A stretch of 38,309 bases of DNA from Phycisphaerae bacterium (GCA_022072445.1 JAJVHV010000007.1:214126-252434); one strand, 5' to 3'; shown: positions 8,154 through 16,772, numbered from the stretch's first letter. The notes: a model not told the origin generated them from the sequence alone. Program-made: numbers and translations.

Positions 8154-9179
8154 TTACTCTTCCTCTTCAGCCGAATCGAGCTGCGGCACCTTGGCGACGT
8201 ACTCGGCGCCGCCCATCTTGAACGTGATCTCACGCAGCGGTCGGACGGCGACCTTTCCCGCGGCGAGCCGCGCCGGCCGCTGCTTGATCAAATCCTGCAC
8301 GTAGTAGGACATCGCCCACAGATCGGCCGGCTGAACCAGCGGCTTGCCGGCCGCGTCGGTCGGCGGCGAGTCCATGATGTCCACCCAGGTCGGCATCGCC
8401 GTGCCGGTGATGCCGGCGGCGATCGAGCGGTACAGATCGGGGATGGTGGAGCCGGCGCGGACGAAGTCGCGCAGAAAGTCGGGCGCGAAGATCGACTCGC
8501 CTGCTTCGGTGGCCTTGATGTCGGCCAGATGCAGGTCGGGCCGGTAGGTCTCGGCCGGCGCGCCGCCGAACGTGGCGATGTATTCGCTGATTTTCGCCGG
8601 TTCGACGTAGGCTGGGTGGCAGGTCCAGCAGCGGAAAAAGCCATGATAGGCGGCGCGGCCGCGCTCGATGGCGGCGGTCTTGTCGGCCTCCTGTTTGTAC
8701 GGATCGTTGTAAAGCGGGATGCGCGCCCCCTCGCCGAACTGTTTCCACTTGGGGCTGAAGGTCTTGATGTACTGGACCATCGCGATGCGGGTCTGTTCGG
8801 GCACGAAGTTCCACGACGGCATGGCGCTGCCGCGCAGTCCGAGCGTGATGGTGCGCAGCAGGTCTTCGTCGGTGGGGAGCTGACCGCTGCGCGTGCTGGA
8901 GAACTTGAACTTTGCCATCACAAAGTCGCGCGGCTTGGGACTCAGCGCGTAGGAGCCTTCGCCCTTGCCGTCGCCGTTCACGCCGTGGCAGCCGACGCAA
9001 TACTGCTCGTAGGCCTTCTTTCCTTCGAGCAGCAGCGCCGTTTGCGCGCTGGTCTGATAGCCGAACTCGGCCTTGCTCTTGGAAGTGTCGATTTCGGGCT
9101 CCTGCAACTGCTTGTCGCCGCAGCCGCAGACGAACAGCATGTTCGCCAGGAGCCACCACCGCCGGTGAGACAGTTTCAT
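8154..9179 (-). CDS. Diheme cytochrome c lipoprotein of the cbb3 cluster
   Basis: A 341-residue exported protein with two c-type heme sites: CVGCH at 61-65 and CWTCH at 184-188. Likely axial Met ligands occur in GSAMPSW and GTAMPTW. The N-terminus (MKLSHRRWWLLANMLFVCGC) reads as a lipoprotein signal with a candidate lipobox at LFVC, so the protein is probably lipid-anchored at Cys18. It lies directly upstream of ccoN, where a CcoP-type diheme subunit is functionally needed. No canonical CcoP with its own membrane helix is seen in the window, so this protein probably acts as the diheme electron entry subunit; that is inference. ATG 9179 is chosen; a GTG codon lies immediately before it. Confidence 0.85.
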   Translation of the reverse strand: MKLSHRRWWLLANMLFVCGCGDKQLQEPEIDTSKSKAEFGYQTSAQTALLLEGKKAYEQYCVGCHGVNGDGKGEGSYALSPKPRDFVMAKFKFSSTRSGQLPTDEDLLRTITLGLRGSAMPSWNFVPEQTRIAMVQYIKTFSPKWKQFGEGARIPLYNDPYKQEADKTAAIERGRAAYHGFFRCWTCHPAYVEPAKISEYIATFGGAPAETYRPDLHLADIKATEAGESIFAPDFLRDFVRAGSTIPDLYRSIAAGITGTAMPTWVDIMDSPPTDAAGKPLVQPADLWAMSYYVQDLIKQRPARLAAGKVAVRPLREITFKMGGAEYVAKVPQLDSAEEEE

Positions 9180-9213
9180 CACTCGCTCTCCGCCAATCCG
9201 CCTCTGCTTCCGC

Positions 9214-9849
9214 TCACCGCGCCGGCCGCGCCCCGGCTGCGACTCCGGCGCTCGCCTTGTACGGCACGAACTGTCCCCAGCGATGCGTCAGCAGCATCGT
9301 CCAGGCGAACACGAGGTGCGTCGCGATCGCGACCGGCATCGGAATCCGCTCGAGAATCCAGTTTCCGCCGATGAGCCACGGCTGAATCCACGAGATCAAC
9401 GCGTAGTAGTTGACGATCCAGACGCCCAGGCCCAGGACGGTGGCCACGGCGAAGCGCGTCGGCATGGTGGCCTGCTTGAAGAACCGGCCCAGAATCATGT
9501 GAATCGGAATCCCGCCGAACATCCCGGTCCCCAGGTACAGGCAGATGCCGGCCGCCAGCGCGAAGCCCTGTTCGAGCGCCAGCGCGCTTTCGCCGAGCGG
9601 GAACGTGAGATAGACGCGGATCAGCTCGAGCGGGTGCTTGCCGACCATCAGCGCGCCGACGATGTTGAACAGCAGGCTGGCCCCGGCGGCGATCAGCCCG
9701 AGCACCATGCCGCTCATCAGCTCATACGCCGTGTAGTAGGGCGGGGGCGTCCAGACGTGCGTCGGTCCGGCACTCAGGATTTCAGCTTCCAGTTGCTCGA
9801 TGCGCTCGCGCAGCGACGCGAGCTCCGCTGCCTTCGACGATGGATCCAC
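9214..9849 (-). CDS. Four-TM membrane protein at the head of the cbb3 operon
   Basis: A 211-residue protein of unrecognised family. The N-terminal ~30 residues are charged and heptad-like (AAELASLRERIEQLEAEILS), suggesting a short coiled coil. About four membrane segments follow (roughly 43-68, 90-118, 132-156 and 168-190). A Pro/Tyr-rich stretch (WTPPPYYTAYELM) precedes the first. It starts with GTG 9849, with AGGGAGA upstream. Its position as first gene of a tightly packed oxidase operon, 34 nt before the diheme cytochrome gene, suggests an accessory or structural subunit of the oxidase. Nothing in the sequence gives catalytic residues or a cofactor site. Confidence 0.8.
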   Translation of the reverse strand: MDPSSKAAELASLRERIEQLEAEILSAGPTHVWTPPPYYTAYELMSGMVLGLIAAGASLLFNIVGALMVGKHPLELIRVYLTFPLGESALALEQGFALAAGICLYLGTGMFGGIPIHMILGRFFKQATMPTRFAVATVLGLGVWIVNYYALISWIQPWLIGGNWILERIPMPVAIATHLVFAWTMLLTHRWGQFVPYKASAGVAAGARPAR

Positions 9850-10270
9850 GCCGATGTCTCCCTTGTCGCCGAGATGGACCGATACCGCGCCGTGAACTGA
9901 GTGCGAAAAGCTACCCGAAACGCTGGTCGCACGTCAGCGGCAGCCGCCGCAAACGATCGAAAAATTTCCTACAGGGTTCGCAACGCGCGCACGGTCCCCG
10001 CCTTCGGTGCACCGCGTCAAGCAAAACGTGTGCCACGACGGGTGATTCTGCGCGCTTTGCGCTCGCGGCCGTGTGCGCGGAGTGGTGCCGCGCCGCGCGT
10101 GGTGTGACGTGGTGCGTGGCACTGCGCGGAGCTGCGCCGGTGCGCGGTCCTTCTGTGGGAAATTCCACACCATTCGGATGGCGCGTTTTCGCGAAGGGGT
10201 GACATCGCCGGCCACCGCTTCCTGACGGGCGCGGCTCCGGCGGGCAGGGCCGCTCGCTGCCGCTCGGGGA
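9850..10270. other. 421-nt intergenic region upstream of the cbb3 operon
   Basis: No convincing gene is present; the open frames are short and Arg/Ala-rich shadows. The region must carry the promoter of the leftward oxidase operon. I found no clear FNR/Anr box (TTGAT-N4-ATCAA). AT-richer islands occur near 9950-9970 (AAACGATCGAAAAATTTCC) and at the inverted repeat listed separately. Confidence 0.4.
10154..10169. promoter_or_regulatory. Candidate operator: imperfect palindrome TGTGG-N6-CCACA
   Basis: TGTGGGAAATTCCACA has perfect 5-bp outer arms and a mostly symmetric AT-rich centre. It lies in the gap between the cysteine dioxygenase gene and the cbb3 operon, about 305 nt upstream of the first oxidase gene. 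It stands out from the GC-rich surroundings. No regulator can be assigned from the sequence. Confidence 0.3.
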
Positions 10271-10807
10271 TCAGATGCCGGCGCCGTAGGCGAATTCGAG
10301 GATGGGATCGACGAACTCGCTGACGCGGTTGTCTTCGAGACGGTAGGTTCGCATGTTGACCAGCGGTGGCGAATAGACGTGCAGCGTGACGAGGCGCGCC
10401 CCGCCGGGCTGGAGGTTTGAGACCTGGTGGATGTCGGCGTCGAAGGAGCCGCAGACCTGGCCCTCGTGCAATTCGCGTGAGCCGGCGGCGCGGATGAAGC
10501 CGTCGCCGACGCGTTCGAAGAATGTCTCGGTGGCGGCGCCTTTGAGGACGCGCACGCCGCAGGCGGAGCCGCGGTGGTCGTGAATGGGGCTGCGTTGGCC
10601 GTTTTCCCAGCAGAGGACGAGGGCGTGGTAGTGCGGGCCGCGGTGGAGCAGGTTTCGCTGGTAGTGATCGCGGGCGAAGCGGGCGACGTGCTCGATTTCG
10701 GCGAATGAGAGCGAGAGCCGCTGCATGCGTTCGACGAGCAGGTCAAGGGGCGGCGGCGCTGCGAGGTGGTCGAGCTCGGCGAGGAAGTCGGTGAGACAGG
10801 TCCCCAT
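10271..10807 (-). CDS. Cysteine dioxygenase type I
   Basis: A 178-residue cupin enzyme that oxidises cysteine with O2 to cysteine sulfinate using mononuclear Fe(II). The three iron-binding histidines are recognisable: H76 and H78 in SPIHDHRGSACG and H127 in DIHQVSN. C83, in the position of the cysteine that cross-links to a tyrosine in many family members, is also present, with Y145 in HVYSPP as a candidate partner. The ATG at 10807 is preferred over an upstream TTG at 10873, because the extra 22 residues do not resemble the family and the region there looks intergenic. The ribosome binding site is weak (GAGGGCC). It is transcribed toward the cbb3 operon but separated by over 400 nt. Confidence 0.88.
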   Translation of the reverse strand: MGTCLTDFLAELDHLAAPPPLDLLVERMQRLSLSFAEIEHVARFARDHYQRNLLHRGPHYHALVLCWENGQRSPIHDHRGSACGVRVLKGAATETFFERVGDGFIRAAGSRELHEGQVCGSFDADIHQVSNLQPGGARLVTLHVYSPPLVNMRTYRLEDNRVSEFVDPILEFAYGAGI

Positions 10808-11144
10808 GGGATGGCCCTCGAATCGGGTGCTGCCCGGATTGCAGGGAGCGTTGAGCGGGCGGACAGCGGACAACGATTACGAGAACTAATGTACGCCGGC
10901 CCGGGGGGGTGAATCAAGGATGGCCGCGCGGCGGGCTGGGTGTCGCGGTTAGACTGTGGCGGCATTTGGGTGCGGGCAGTTTGGGTCAGGCAGAGGCGCC
11001 TGCCCCACGGATGCACAGTTGCTGCGGATGGCGGGCGGAGAGGCCCGGGATGGCGAACGAGGCTGGGCTTCGAAGTCTCAGCCCGCCTTTGCTGGGATGG
11101 CGGGCAGCGACGCCGGTTCCAAGGCTGCACTGAAAGGGCGAGGG
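10808..11144. repeat. Intergenic region with degenerate palindromic repeats
   Basis: It lies between the divergent cysteine dioxygenase and FeS/NrfD genes. It contains GGTCAGGCAGAGGCGCCTGC (hairpin-forming) and an imperfect inverted repeat at 11061-11083 (GGCTGGGCTTCGAAGTCTCA then GCC). The latter shares the GGGCT-CG-AAGTCT pattern with REP-like sequence around the transposase at 37012-37025. No gene is convincing here. Confidence 0.45.
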
Positions 11145-12650
11145 ATGCCACGTTTCGGGTTCGCGATCGACAACCGGGCGTGCATTGGCTGTCACGCCTG
11201 CACGGTGGCGTGCAAGAGCGAGCACGAGGTTCCGCTGGGCGTGAACCGGACGTGGGTGAAGTACGTCGAGAAGGGCGAGTTTCCGGCCGCCAAGCGGTTT
11301 TTCAGCGTGCAGCGATGCAATCATTGCGCCGATGCGCCGTGCGTCGAGATCTGCCCGGTGACGTCGCTCTATCAACGGCCGGACGGCATTGTGGATTTTG
11401 ACAATTCGCGCTGCATCGGCTGCAAGGCGTGCATGCAGGCCTGTCCGTACGACGCGTTGTATCTCGATCCGGCGACGCAGACGGCGGCAAAATGCAACTA
11501 TTGCACGCATCGCGTCGACGCCGGATACGAGCCGGCGTGCGTGGTGGTGTGTCCGGTGGAGGCGATCGTCTCGGGCGATCTGGACGATCCAGGCAGCCGG
11601 ATCTCGCAGCTCGACCGATTGCAGAAGGTCCAATATCCCAAGCCGGAGAAGGGGACGAACCCGAAGCTGTTCTACGTCGGCGGCGAGGCGGCGGCGCTGG
11701 ACGCGACCGCGGCGCCGCCGATGGAGGCGTATCTGTGGAGCGGCAACGACGGGCGGATCAGCCTGCCGGTGCTGCGGCGCGCGGCGGACGAGGCGGAGCT
11801 TGAGGCGCGGGCGCGGCGGACGTATGACGCGCGGAGCAAGCCGGCGCCGTGGGGCTGGATGGTGTCGGCGTACATCACGACGAAAGCGGTGGCGGCGGGG
11901 CTGCCGTTGATCACGTTTATTCTGTATCTGTTCAATCTGAACGGGGCGGCGCTACCGACGCTGGCGTTTGCTACGGCTGTGGTGTTTCTGGGCGTGACGG
12001 GGGCGCTGCTGGCGCTGGATCTGAAACAGCCGCAGCGGTTCTTGTGGGTGCTGCTGCGGCCGCAGTGGCGGAGCTGGCTGGTGCGCGGGGCATATCTGAT
12101 TGTGGCATATGCGCTGGTACTGCCGGTGTTGTGGATCGCGGGGCTGGCCGGAGCAGGCCGCGGAGTGCAGGCGACGGTTGGATGCGTTGGTGCGGCGTTG
12201 GCGGTGAGCGTGGCGGCGTATACGGCATTGCTGCTGGCGCAGGCCAAAGGGCGCGACTACTGGCAGAACCCACTGCTGGTGGTGTCGATGGTCGTGGATG
12301 CGCTGGTGGCGGGGCTGGCGGCCGCCGTGGTGCTGGGGCAGGTGAGTGCGGCGGGCGACGTGGCGCGCGCGGGGTTGGGTGTTGCCGTAGTGCTGCTGGG
12401 ATTGATCGTGGTGGCCGAGCAGCTTCCGCGGCACATGACGCGGCACGCGGAGCTGGCGGCTCGAGAGGTGAGGCGGGGTGCGCTCGCGTCGACGTTCTGG
12501 GGGGTCGCGGTGCTGGCGGGGATTGTGCTGCCGGGGCTGCTGCTGCTGATGGGAGCGTCGCTCTGGCTGGCGGCAATTCTGATGGTCGTGGGAATTTCGG
12601 CGCGAAATCACGTCCTGGTGCAGGCGGGGCAGCGGGTGCCGTTGAGTTAG
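11145..12650 (+). CDS. Fused 4Fe-4S electron-transfer / NrfD-PsrC-like membrane protein
   Basis: A 501-residue fusion. Residues 1-190 form a DmsB/PsrB-type ferredoxin with cysteine groups for four 4Fe-4S clusters: CIGCHACTVAC, CNHCADAPCVEIC, CIGCKACMQAC and CNYCTHR followed by ACVVVCP. A ~55-residue linker follows. Residues 245-501 contain about eight membrane segments of the NrfD/PsrC/DmsC type, which exchange electrons with the quinone pool. The two parts are usually separate subunits of a molybdoenzyme complex. No catalytic molybdenum subunit is adjacent; the nearest is at 26115. ATG 11145 is chosen for its GAGGG and because the ferredoxin begins there; the upstream in-frame extension is intergenic repeat. 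It could pass electrons between quinol and an unidentified soluble partner. Confidence 0.85.
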   Translation: MPRFGFAIDNRACIGCHACTVACKSEHEVPLGVNRTWVKYVEKGEFPAAKRFFSVQRCNHCADAPCVEICPVTSLYQRPDGIVDFDNSRCIGCKACMQACPYDALYLDPATQTAAKCNYCTHRVDAGYEPACVVVCPVEAIVSGDLDDPGSRISQLDRLQKVQYPKPEKGTNPKLFYVGGEAAALDATAAPPMEAYLWSGNDGRISLPVLRRAADEAELEARARRTYDARSKPAPWGWMVSAYITTKAVAAGLPLITFILYLFNLNGAALPTLAFATAVVFLGVTGALLALDLKQPQRFLWVLLRPQWRSWLVRGAYLIVAYALVLPVLWIAGLAGAGRGVQATVGCVGAALAVSVAAYTALLLAQAKGRDYWQNPLLVVSMVVDALVAGLAAAVVLGQVSAAGDVARAGLGVAVVLLGLIVVAEQLPRHMTRHAELAAREVRRGALASTFWGVAVLAGIVLPGLLLLMGASLWLAAILMVVGISARNHVLVQAGQRVPLS

Positions 12651-12655
12651 CAGGG

Positions 12656-12795
12656 TTCGGGGTTCAGGGTTCGGGGTTCAGGTATTGCATCAAGCGCCAG
12701 TGAGTGCAGGGGAGTGCAGCCGGGGTGGCGAGGAGTGCAGCCGAGGGCGGCTGCTCTACACAGTCCCACACAGCCGAGGGCGGCTGCTTCTCATA
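12656..12795. repeat. Intergenic repeat cluster: GGGTTC-type direct repeats and GCAGCCG hairpins
   Basis: Just after the FeS/NrfD gene, GGGTTCGGGGTTCAGG-like units occur in tandem (about 12656-12682). They are followed by three related hairpin units (about 12715-12795). The clearest is GCAGCCG-AGGG-CGGCTGC, a perfect 7-bp stem within 12733-12761 that matches the copy at 1405-1433. A third copy lies at about 12772-12790. The region separates convergent genes and might also help end transcription. Confidence 0.6.
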
Positions 12796-12815
12796 GTTCG
12801 CATGGAAGTGGCCGG

Positions 12816-13499
12816 CTACCGGTCGGCGTAGGAGGCCGGGTCGGGGCGGCCAAGCGTTTGGAAGGCGGCGAGGCGAATTCGGCAACTGTCGCAGCGTCCG
12901 CAGGCGCGGCCGGCGGGGTCGGGGTCGTAGCAGCTTCGCGTCAGCCCGAACGGCACGCCGAGGCGCAGCCCCAGCGCGACAATCTCATGCTTGGGAAGCG
13001 CGATGAGCGGGGCGCGAATCCGTGTCGGGCGGCCCTCGACGGCAGCGCGCGTCGCCAGGGCCGCAAGCTGCTCGAAGGCGGCGATGTACTGCGGTCGGCA
13101 GTCGGGATAGCCGCTGTAGTCGACGGCGTTGACGCCGATGAAAATGTCGCGGGCGCTGCTCACTTCGGCGACGGCCAGCGCGAAGGCGAGGAAGATGGTG
13201 TTGCGGGCGGGGACGTAGGTGATCGGGATTTCCGGACCCGTTTCGAGCGGGCGGTCCTTCGGCACGGGGATGTCGTCGGTCAGTGCCGAGCCGCCGAACG
13301 CGCGCAGGTCGATGTCAACCACGCGGTGTTCGCGCACTCCAAAGTGGCGGGCGATGGCACGGGCGGCATCGATCTCGAGGGCGTGGCGCTGGCCGTAGCG
13401 GAAGCTCAGTGCGACGACGTCGAAGTCTTCGTCGCGCGCGACGGCGAGCGTCGTGGCGCTGTCGAGTCCGCCGGAGAGAAGCACGATCGCTGTTTTCAT
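12816..13499 (-). CDS. queC: 7-cyano-7-deazaguanine synthase
   Basis: A 227-residue ATP-dependent enzyme that converts 7-carboxy-7-deazaguanine to preQ0 in queuosine biosynthesis. It begins [17 protein letters not shown] with the PP-loop SGGLDS at 9-14. Family stretches [29 protein letters not shown] and [14 protein letters not shown] follow. The C-terminal zinc site is complete: [17 protein letters not shown]. The ATG at 13499 is chosen, since the protein starts there in the family. It diverges from the sigma factor gene. No other queuosine gene and no preQ1 riboswitch is seen nearby. Confidence 0.95.
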   Translation of the reverse strand: MKTAIVLLSGGLDSATTLAVARDEDFDVVALSFRYGQRHALEIDAARAIARHFGVREHRVVDIDLRAFGGSALTDDIPVPKDRPLETGPEIPITYVPARNTIFLAFALAVAEVSSARDIFIGVNAVDYSGYPDCRPQYIAAFEQLAALATRAAVEGRPTRIRAPLIALPKHEIVALGLRLGVPFGLTRSCYDPDPAGRACGRCDSCRIRLAAFQTLGRPDPASYADR

Positions 13500-13614
13500 C
13501 ACACTGTTCCGGGAGTTGGCGCATGTGTGTCCGGCGGTCGCGTGGCGGGCGGGCAGCGATTGCACGTCCGGCGGCCGGAGCGGTATTGTGGATCGGTCCG
13601 GGCCGGGAGTCATC

Positions 13615-14232
13615 ATGTCTGAAGCTGAAAGCGGGGATATTCAGCGAGCCATCGCGGGCGACGGCGCGGCGTTGGAGCGGCTGCTGGAGGCGACCGGTGG
13701 TGGGGTGCGCGCCCAGATGGCTCCGCTGATGCCGGAGCGGTGGCGGGCGGTGCTGACGCTGGATGATCTGATGCAGCAGACTTATCTGGACGTGTTTCTG
13801 GCGATTCGGCGGTTTGAGCCGGGCGGGGGAACGGCGTTTGAGGCGTGGGTGGTGACGATCGCGCGACGGAATCTGCACGACGCGGTGCGGCTGCTGGAGG
13901 CGGAGAAGCGCGGCGGCGGGCTGCGCGTGGACGCGGTGAGTGGGTCGGAGTATGAGCGTCTGTTCGGTCTGGTGAGCGACGGCTCGCTGACGCCGAGCCG
14001 GCTGGTGGCGGCGCAGGAGTTGCAGGTCATGCTGCGTGGTGCGGTGTCGCAATTGCCGGCATTGCATCGCGAGGTCGTCGAGCGGGTTGATCTGGAGGGG
14101 GAGGAGGTGGGTGCGGTGGCCGGCCGGGTGGGTCGCACGCGCGGCGCGGTGTACATGCTTCGCGCGCGGGCGCATCGCTGGCTGCGCGAAATTCTGGGGG
14201 GATCGGGGGCGTATCGGCGACAATTTGCGTGA
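13615..14232 (+). CDS. ECF-type RNA polymerase sigma factor
   Basis: A 205-residue sigma-70 family protein without regions 1 and 3. Sigma2 (about 25-95) contains the core-binding and -10 recognition helices ([33 protein letters not shown]). Sigma4 (about 135-195) has a helix-turn-helix of the LPALHREVV...[17 protein letters not shown] type. It lies immediately upstream of a Ser/Thr kinase gene on the same strand. Such sigma factor-kinase pairs are a known planctomycete arrangement, in which the kinase is thought to control the sigma factor in place of a classical anti-sigma factor. No anti-sigma gene is seen. The promoter should lie in 13500-13614, shared with divergent queC. Confidence 0.85.
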   Translation: MSEAESGDIQRAIAGDGAALERLLEATGGGVRAQMAPLMPERWRAVLTLDDLMQQTYLDVFLAIRRFEPGGGTAFEAWVVTIARRNLHDAVRLLEAEKRGGGLRVDAVSGSEYERLFGLVSDGSLTPSRLVAAQELQVMLRGAVSQLPALHREVVERVDLEGEEVGAVAGRVGRTRGAVYMLRARAHRWLREILGGSGAYRRQFA

Positions 14233-14324
14233 ATCCGGACCGGCCGGTCCGCTTCATAGACAGCCGAGCGAGGCGCTGCGCTGCGGCGCGCGGCGGGTCG
14301 CGGCGAGCTGAGGAAGCCTGCGGC

Positions 14325-16772
14325 ATGAACGGTCCGGAGCTGGAGCTGATCGCGGCGGCGCGGCGCGACGCAGAGCAGGTGTGGCGCGAGGCGGCGGCGC
14401 TGCCGGACGACGGTTGGCCTACGGCCGACGCCTGCAGTCCACCCATCGCGGGCTATCGGCTGGTGGGCGAACTTCACCGCGGTGCGCAAGGGGTCGTTTA
14501 TCGGGCGGTGCAGGAGATCACGGAGCGAACGGTCGCGATCAAGATCATGCGGCGTGAGTCGTGCGCGGCGGGTGAGAACGCGGCGCGATTCGAGCGCGAG
14601 GTGCGGGCGCTGGCGCGGCTGCGGCATCCGTCGATCGTCGCGATCCACGATACGGGCGTAGTCCGCGGGCAACTCTACTTCGTGATGGACCTGATCGACG
14701 GCGTGCCGCTGGACGCCTGGATCGCCGATCAGGGCGGTGCGGTCGAGCCGCGCCGGCTGGCGGCGCTGTTTGCGGAGATCTGCGAGGCGGTGGGAGCGGC
14801 GCACGTGCGCGGCGTGATTCATCGCGATCTGAAGCCGACCAACGTCCTGGTCGATCGGGGTGCGACGCCTCTCGTTCTCGACTTCGGCCTGGCGAAGTTC
14901 GTGGACGGCGACGGGCCGGAGGGTTCGGCGATGACGCGGACGGGGCAGTTTGTGGGGTCGCTGCCGTGGGCGAGTCCGGAGCAGGCGGAGGGGCGGCTGG
15001 ATGCGGTGGACGTGCGGAGCGACGTCTACGCGCTGGGAGTGATGCTCTATCAGGCCCTGACGGGTCGATTTCCATATGACCTGTCGGGGACGTTGCGCGC
15101 GCGGCTGGAGGCGATCGTGCATGCCGAGCCGGCCCGCGCCGGATCGCTGCGCGGCCGGATCGACGACGAGCTGGAGACCATCGTCCACAAGTGCTTGTCG
15201 AAGTCGCCGGAGCGGCGGTATCAGAACGCCGGCGAGGTGGCTCGGGACTTGCGACGGTATTTGGCGGGCGATCCGATCGAGGCCAAACGAGAAAGCGGGT
15301 GGTACATGTTGAGGAAGTTTGCGTATCGGTATCGTGCGATGGTTGCGAGCGGCGTGCTGGTCGTGGGGCTGATCTTGCTGGGAAGCGTCGCGATCACGCT
15401 GCAATGGCGGCTGGCGCAGCGCGAGCGGGATCGCGCCATGCAGGCCGAGCGCGCGGCGCAGGCGGCGCGCGACGCGGCGGAGCAGGCCCGTGCGGCAGAG
15501 GCGGCTCAGCGGCAGGAGGTCGAGAAGCTGGCGGCCCGGGCGCGCGAAGAGTCGGCGCGGGCGGAGGCGGTGGCGCGGTTTCTGGAGGCGATGCTGCAAT
15601 CCGCCGATCCGCAGGCCGCGGGCCGGCGTGACGTGTCGATCCGCGAGCTGCTCGATCGGGCCAGCGGGCAGGTCGACCGCGAGCTGGCCGGGAATCCGGC
15701 GGTGCTGGCGCAGATACGCGCGACGCTGGGCAAGTCGTACGAGTCGCTCGGACTATACGAGCCGGCCGAGCAGCATCTGCGCGGCGCGCTGGCTGAACGA
15801 CGGCAGGCGCTGGGTGAAGAACATCCGGAGACGGCGGCCGCGATGATCGCGCTGGGGAACACGCTCTGCCAGCGCGGGCGGTTCGAAGAGGCGCAGTCGC
15901 ACTTGGCGCGGGCGGTGGAGATTCTGCGGCGCGCGTTCGGCGAGGATGACCTCCGGACGCTCGACGCAATGTGGAGCAGCGGGGCGTTGCGGCGTGCGAT
16001 GGGCCGGCTCGAAGAGGCGCAGGCGATATTCCGCGACGTGCTGGCGCGGCAACAGGGGCTGTTGGGCGTCGCGCATCCGTCGACGCTGCTGACGCTCGAA
16101 AGTCTGGGGTGGGTGCTGATGGAGCGTGGCGAGATGGCCGCCGCCGAGCCGTTGCTACGCGAGGTGGTCGAGCGGCGGCGTTCGGCGCAAGGTGCGGAGC
16201 ATCCGCAGACTCTGGCGAGCCTGCAGGGGCTGGCGACGCTGTGCGCGCGGCGCGGCGACCTCGCCGAGTGCGAGCAGATTCAGCGCGAGGTGCTGTCGGT
16301 GCGGCGGCGCGTGATGGGTGAGACGCACGCGATGACGCTGGGCAGCATGTCGGCGCTGGCCGCGGCGCTGGTGGCGCTGGGCCGGCACGACGAGGCCGAT
16401 GTCCTCTTTCGCGCGGTTGTCGAGCAGGCGCGCGGTGCGGCGGATCGCCGCGGGCTGCTGGCCGAGGGGCTGAGCGGTCATGCGACTGTGCTCAGTGCCC
16501 GCGGCGAGCATGCGGCGGCGGAGCCGGCGTGGCGCGAAGCGCTGCAGATCTGGACGCAGGAGCGCGGCCCCGGCGACCGCCAGGCGCTGCAGGCGCGCGT
16601 GGCGCTAGCGCGGTGTCTGGGTCTGCTTGGCCGGCATGACGAGGCGGTGGCGCTGCTGCGCGAAGCCGTCGAGAACGCCCGGCAGCGCGCGGACGCAGCC
16701 GCGGAGCAGGCGCTGCGCGACGCGCTCGACGGGCTGCCGGCGACCCAGCCTGCGGAGCGCACGACGCCCTGA
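14325..16772 (+). CDS. Membrane Ser/Thr protein kinase with C-terminal TPR repeats
   Basis: An 815-residue kinase. The kinase domain is at about 44-315. It has a glycine-rich loop (LHRGAQGVVY), the ATP lysine K73 in VAIK, catalytic HRDLKPTN (166-173) and DFG (186-188), and a SPEQ-type P+1 loop. All catalytic residues are present, so it should be active. One membrane helix lies at about 340-361, followed by a charged coiled coil (~362-430). From about 460 to the end run kinesin-light-chain-like TPR repeats (HPETAAAMIALGNTLCQRGR, HPSTLLTLESLGWVLMERGE and others), probably a protein-binding platform outside the membrane. ATG 14325 is used because GAGGAAG precedes it. A GTG at 14229 overlapping the sigma factor stop (GTGA) would add 32 Arg/Ala-rich residues and lacks a ribosome binding site. 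Confidence 0.9.
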   Translation: MNGPELELIAAARRDAEQVWREAAALPDDGWPTADACSPPIAGYRLVGELHRGAQGVVYRAVQEITERTVAIKIMRRESCAAGENAARFEREVRALARLRHPSIVAIHDTGVVRGQLYFVMDLIDGVPLDAWIADQGGAVEPRRLAALFAEICEAVGAAHVRGVIHRDLKPTNVLVDRGATPLVLDFGLAKFVDGDGPEGSAMTRTGQFVGSLPWASPEQAEGRLDAVDVRSDVYALGVMLYQALTGRFPYDLSGTLRARLEAIVHAEPARAGSLRGRIDDELETIVHKCLSKSPERRYQNAGEVARDLRRYLAGDPIEAKRESGWYMLRKFAYRYRAMVASGVLVVGLILLGSVAITLQWRLAQRERDRAMQAERAAQAARDAAEQARAAEAAQRQEVEKLAARAREESARAEAVARFLEAMLQSADPQAAGRRDVSIRELLDRASGQVDRELAGNPAVLAQIRATLGKSYESLGLYEPAEQHLRGALAERRQALGEEHPETAAAMIALGNTLCQRGRFEEAQSHLARAVEILRRAFGEDDLRTLDAMWSSGALRRAMGRLEEAQAIFRDVLARQQGLLGVAHPSTLLTLESLGWVLMERGEMAAAEPLLREVVERRRSAQGAEHPQTLASLQGLATLCARRGDLAECEQIQREVLSVRRRVMGETHAMTLGSMSALAAALVALGRHDEADVLFRAVVEQARGAADRRGLLAEGLSGHATVLSARGEHAAAEPAWREALQIWTQERGPGDRQALQARVALARCLGLLGRHDEAVALLREAVENARQRADAAAEQALRDALDGLPATQPAERTTP

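Noticed and set aside
9911-10168. Possible 85-residue minus-strand gene upstream of the cbb3 operon
   Set aside because: Arg/Ala/His-rich composition, no ribosome binding site and no recognisable motif; treated as non-coding.
13500-13614. preQ1 riboswitch upstream of queC
   Set aside because: No C-rich loop/A-rich tail pattern of the small preQ1 aptamer is visible on the minus strand before the queC start.
14229-14324. GTG start of the kinase overlapping the sigma factor stop codon
   Set aside because: The 32-residue extension is Arg/Ala-rich and lacks a ribosome binding site, whereas ATG 14325 has GAGGAAG in place.
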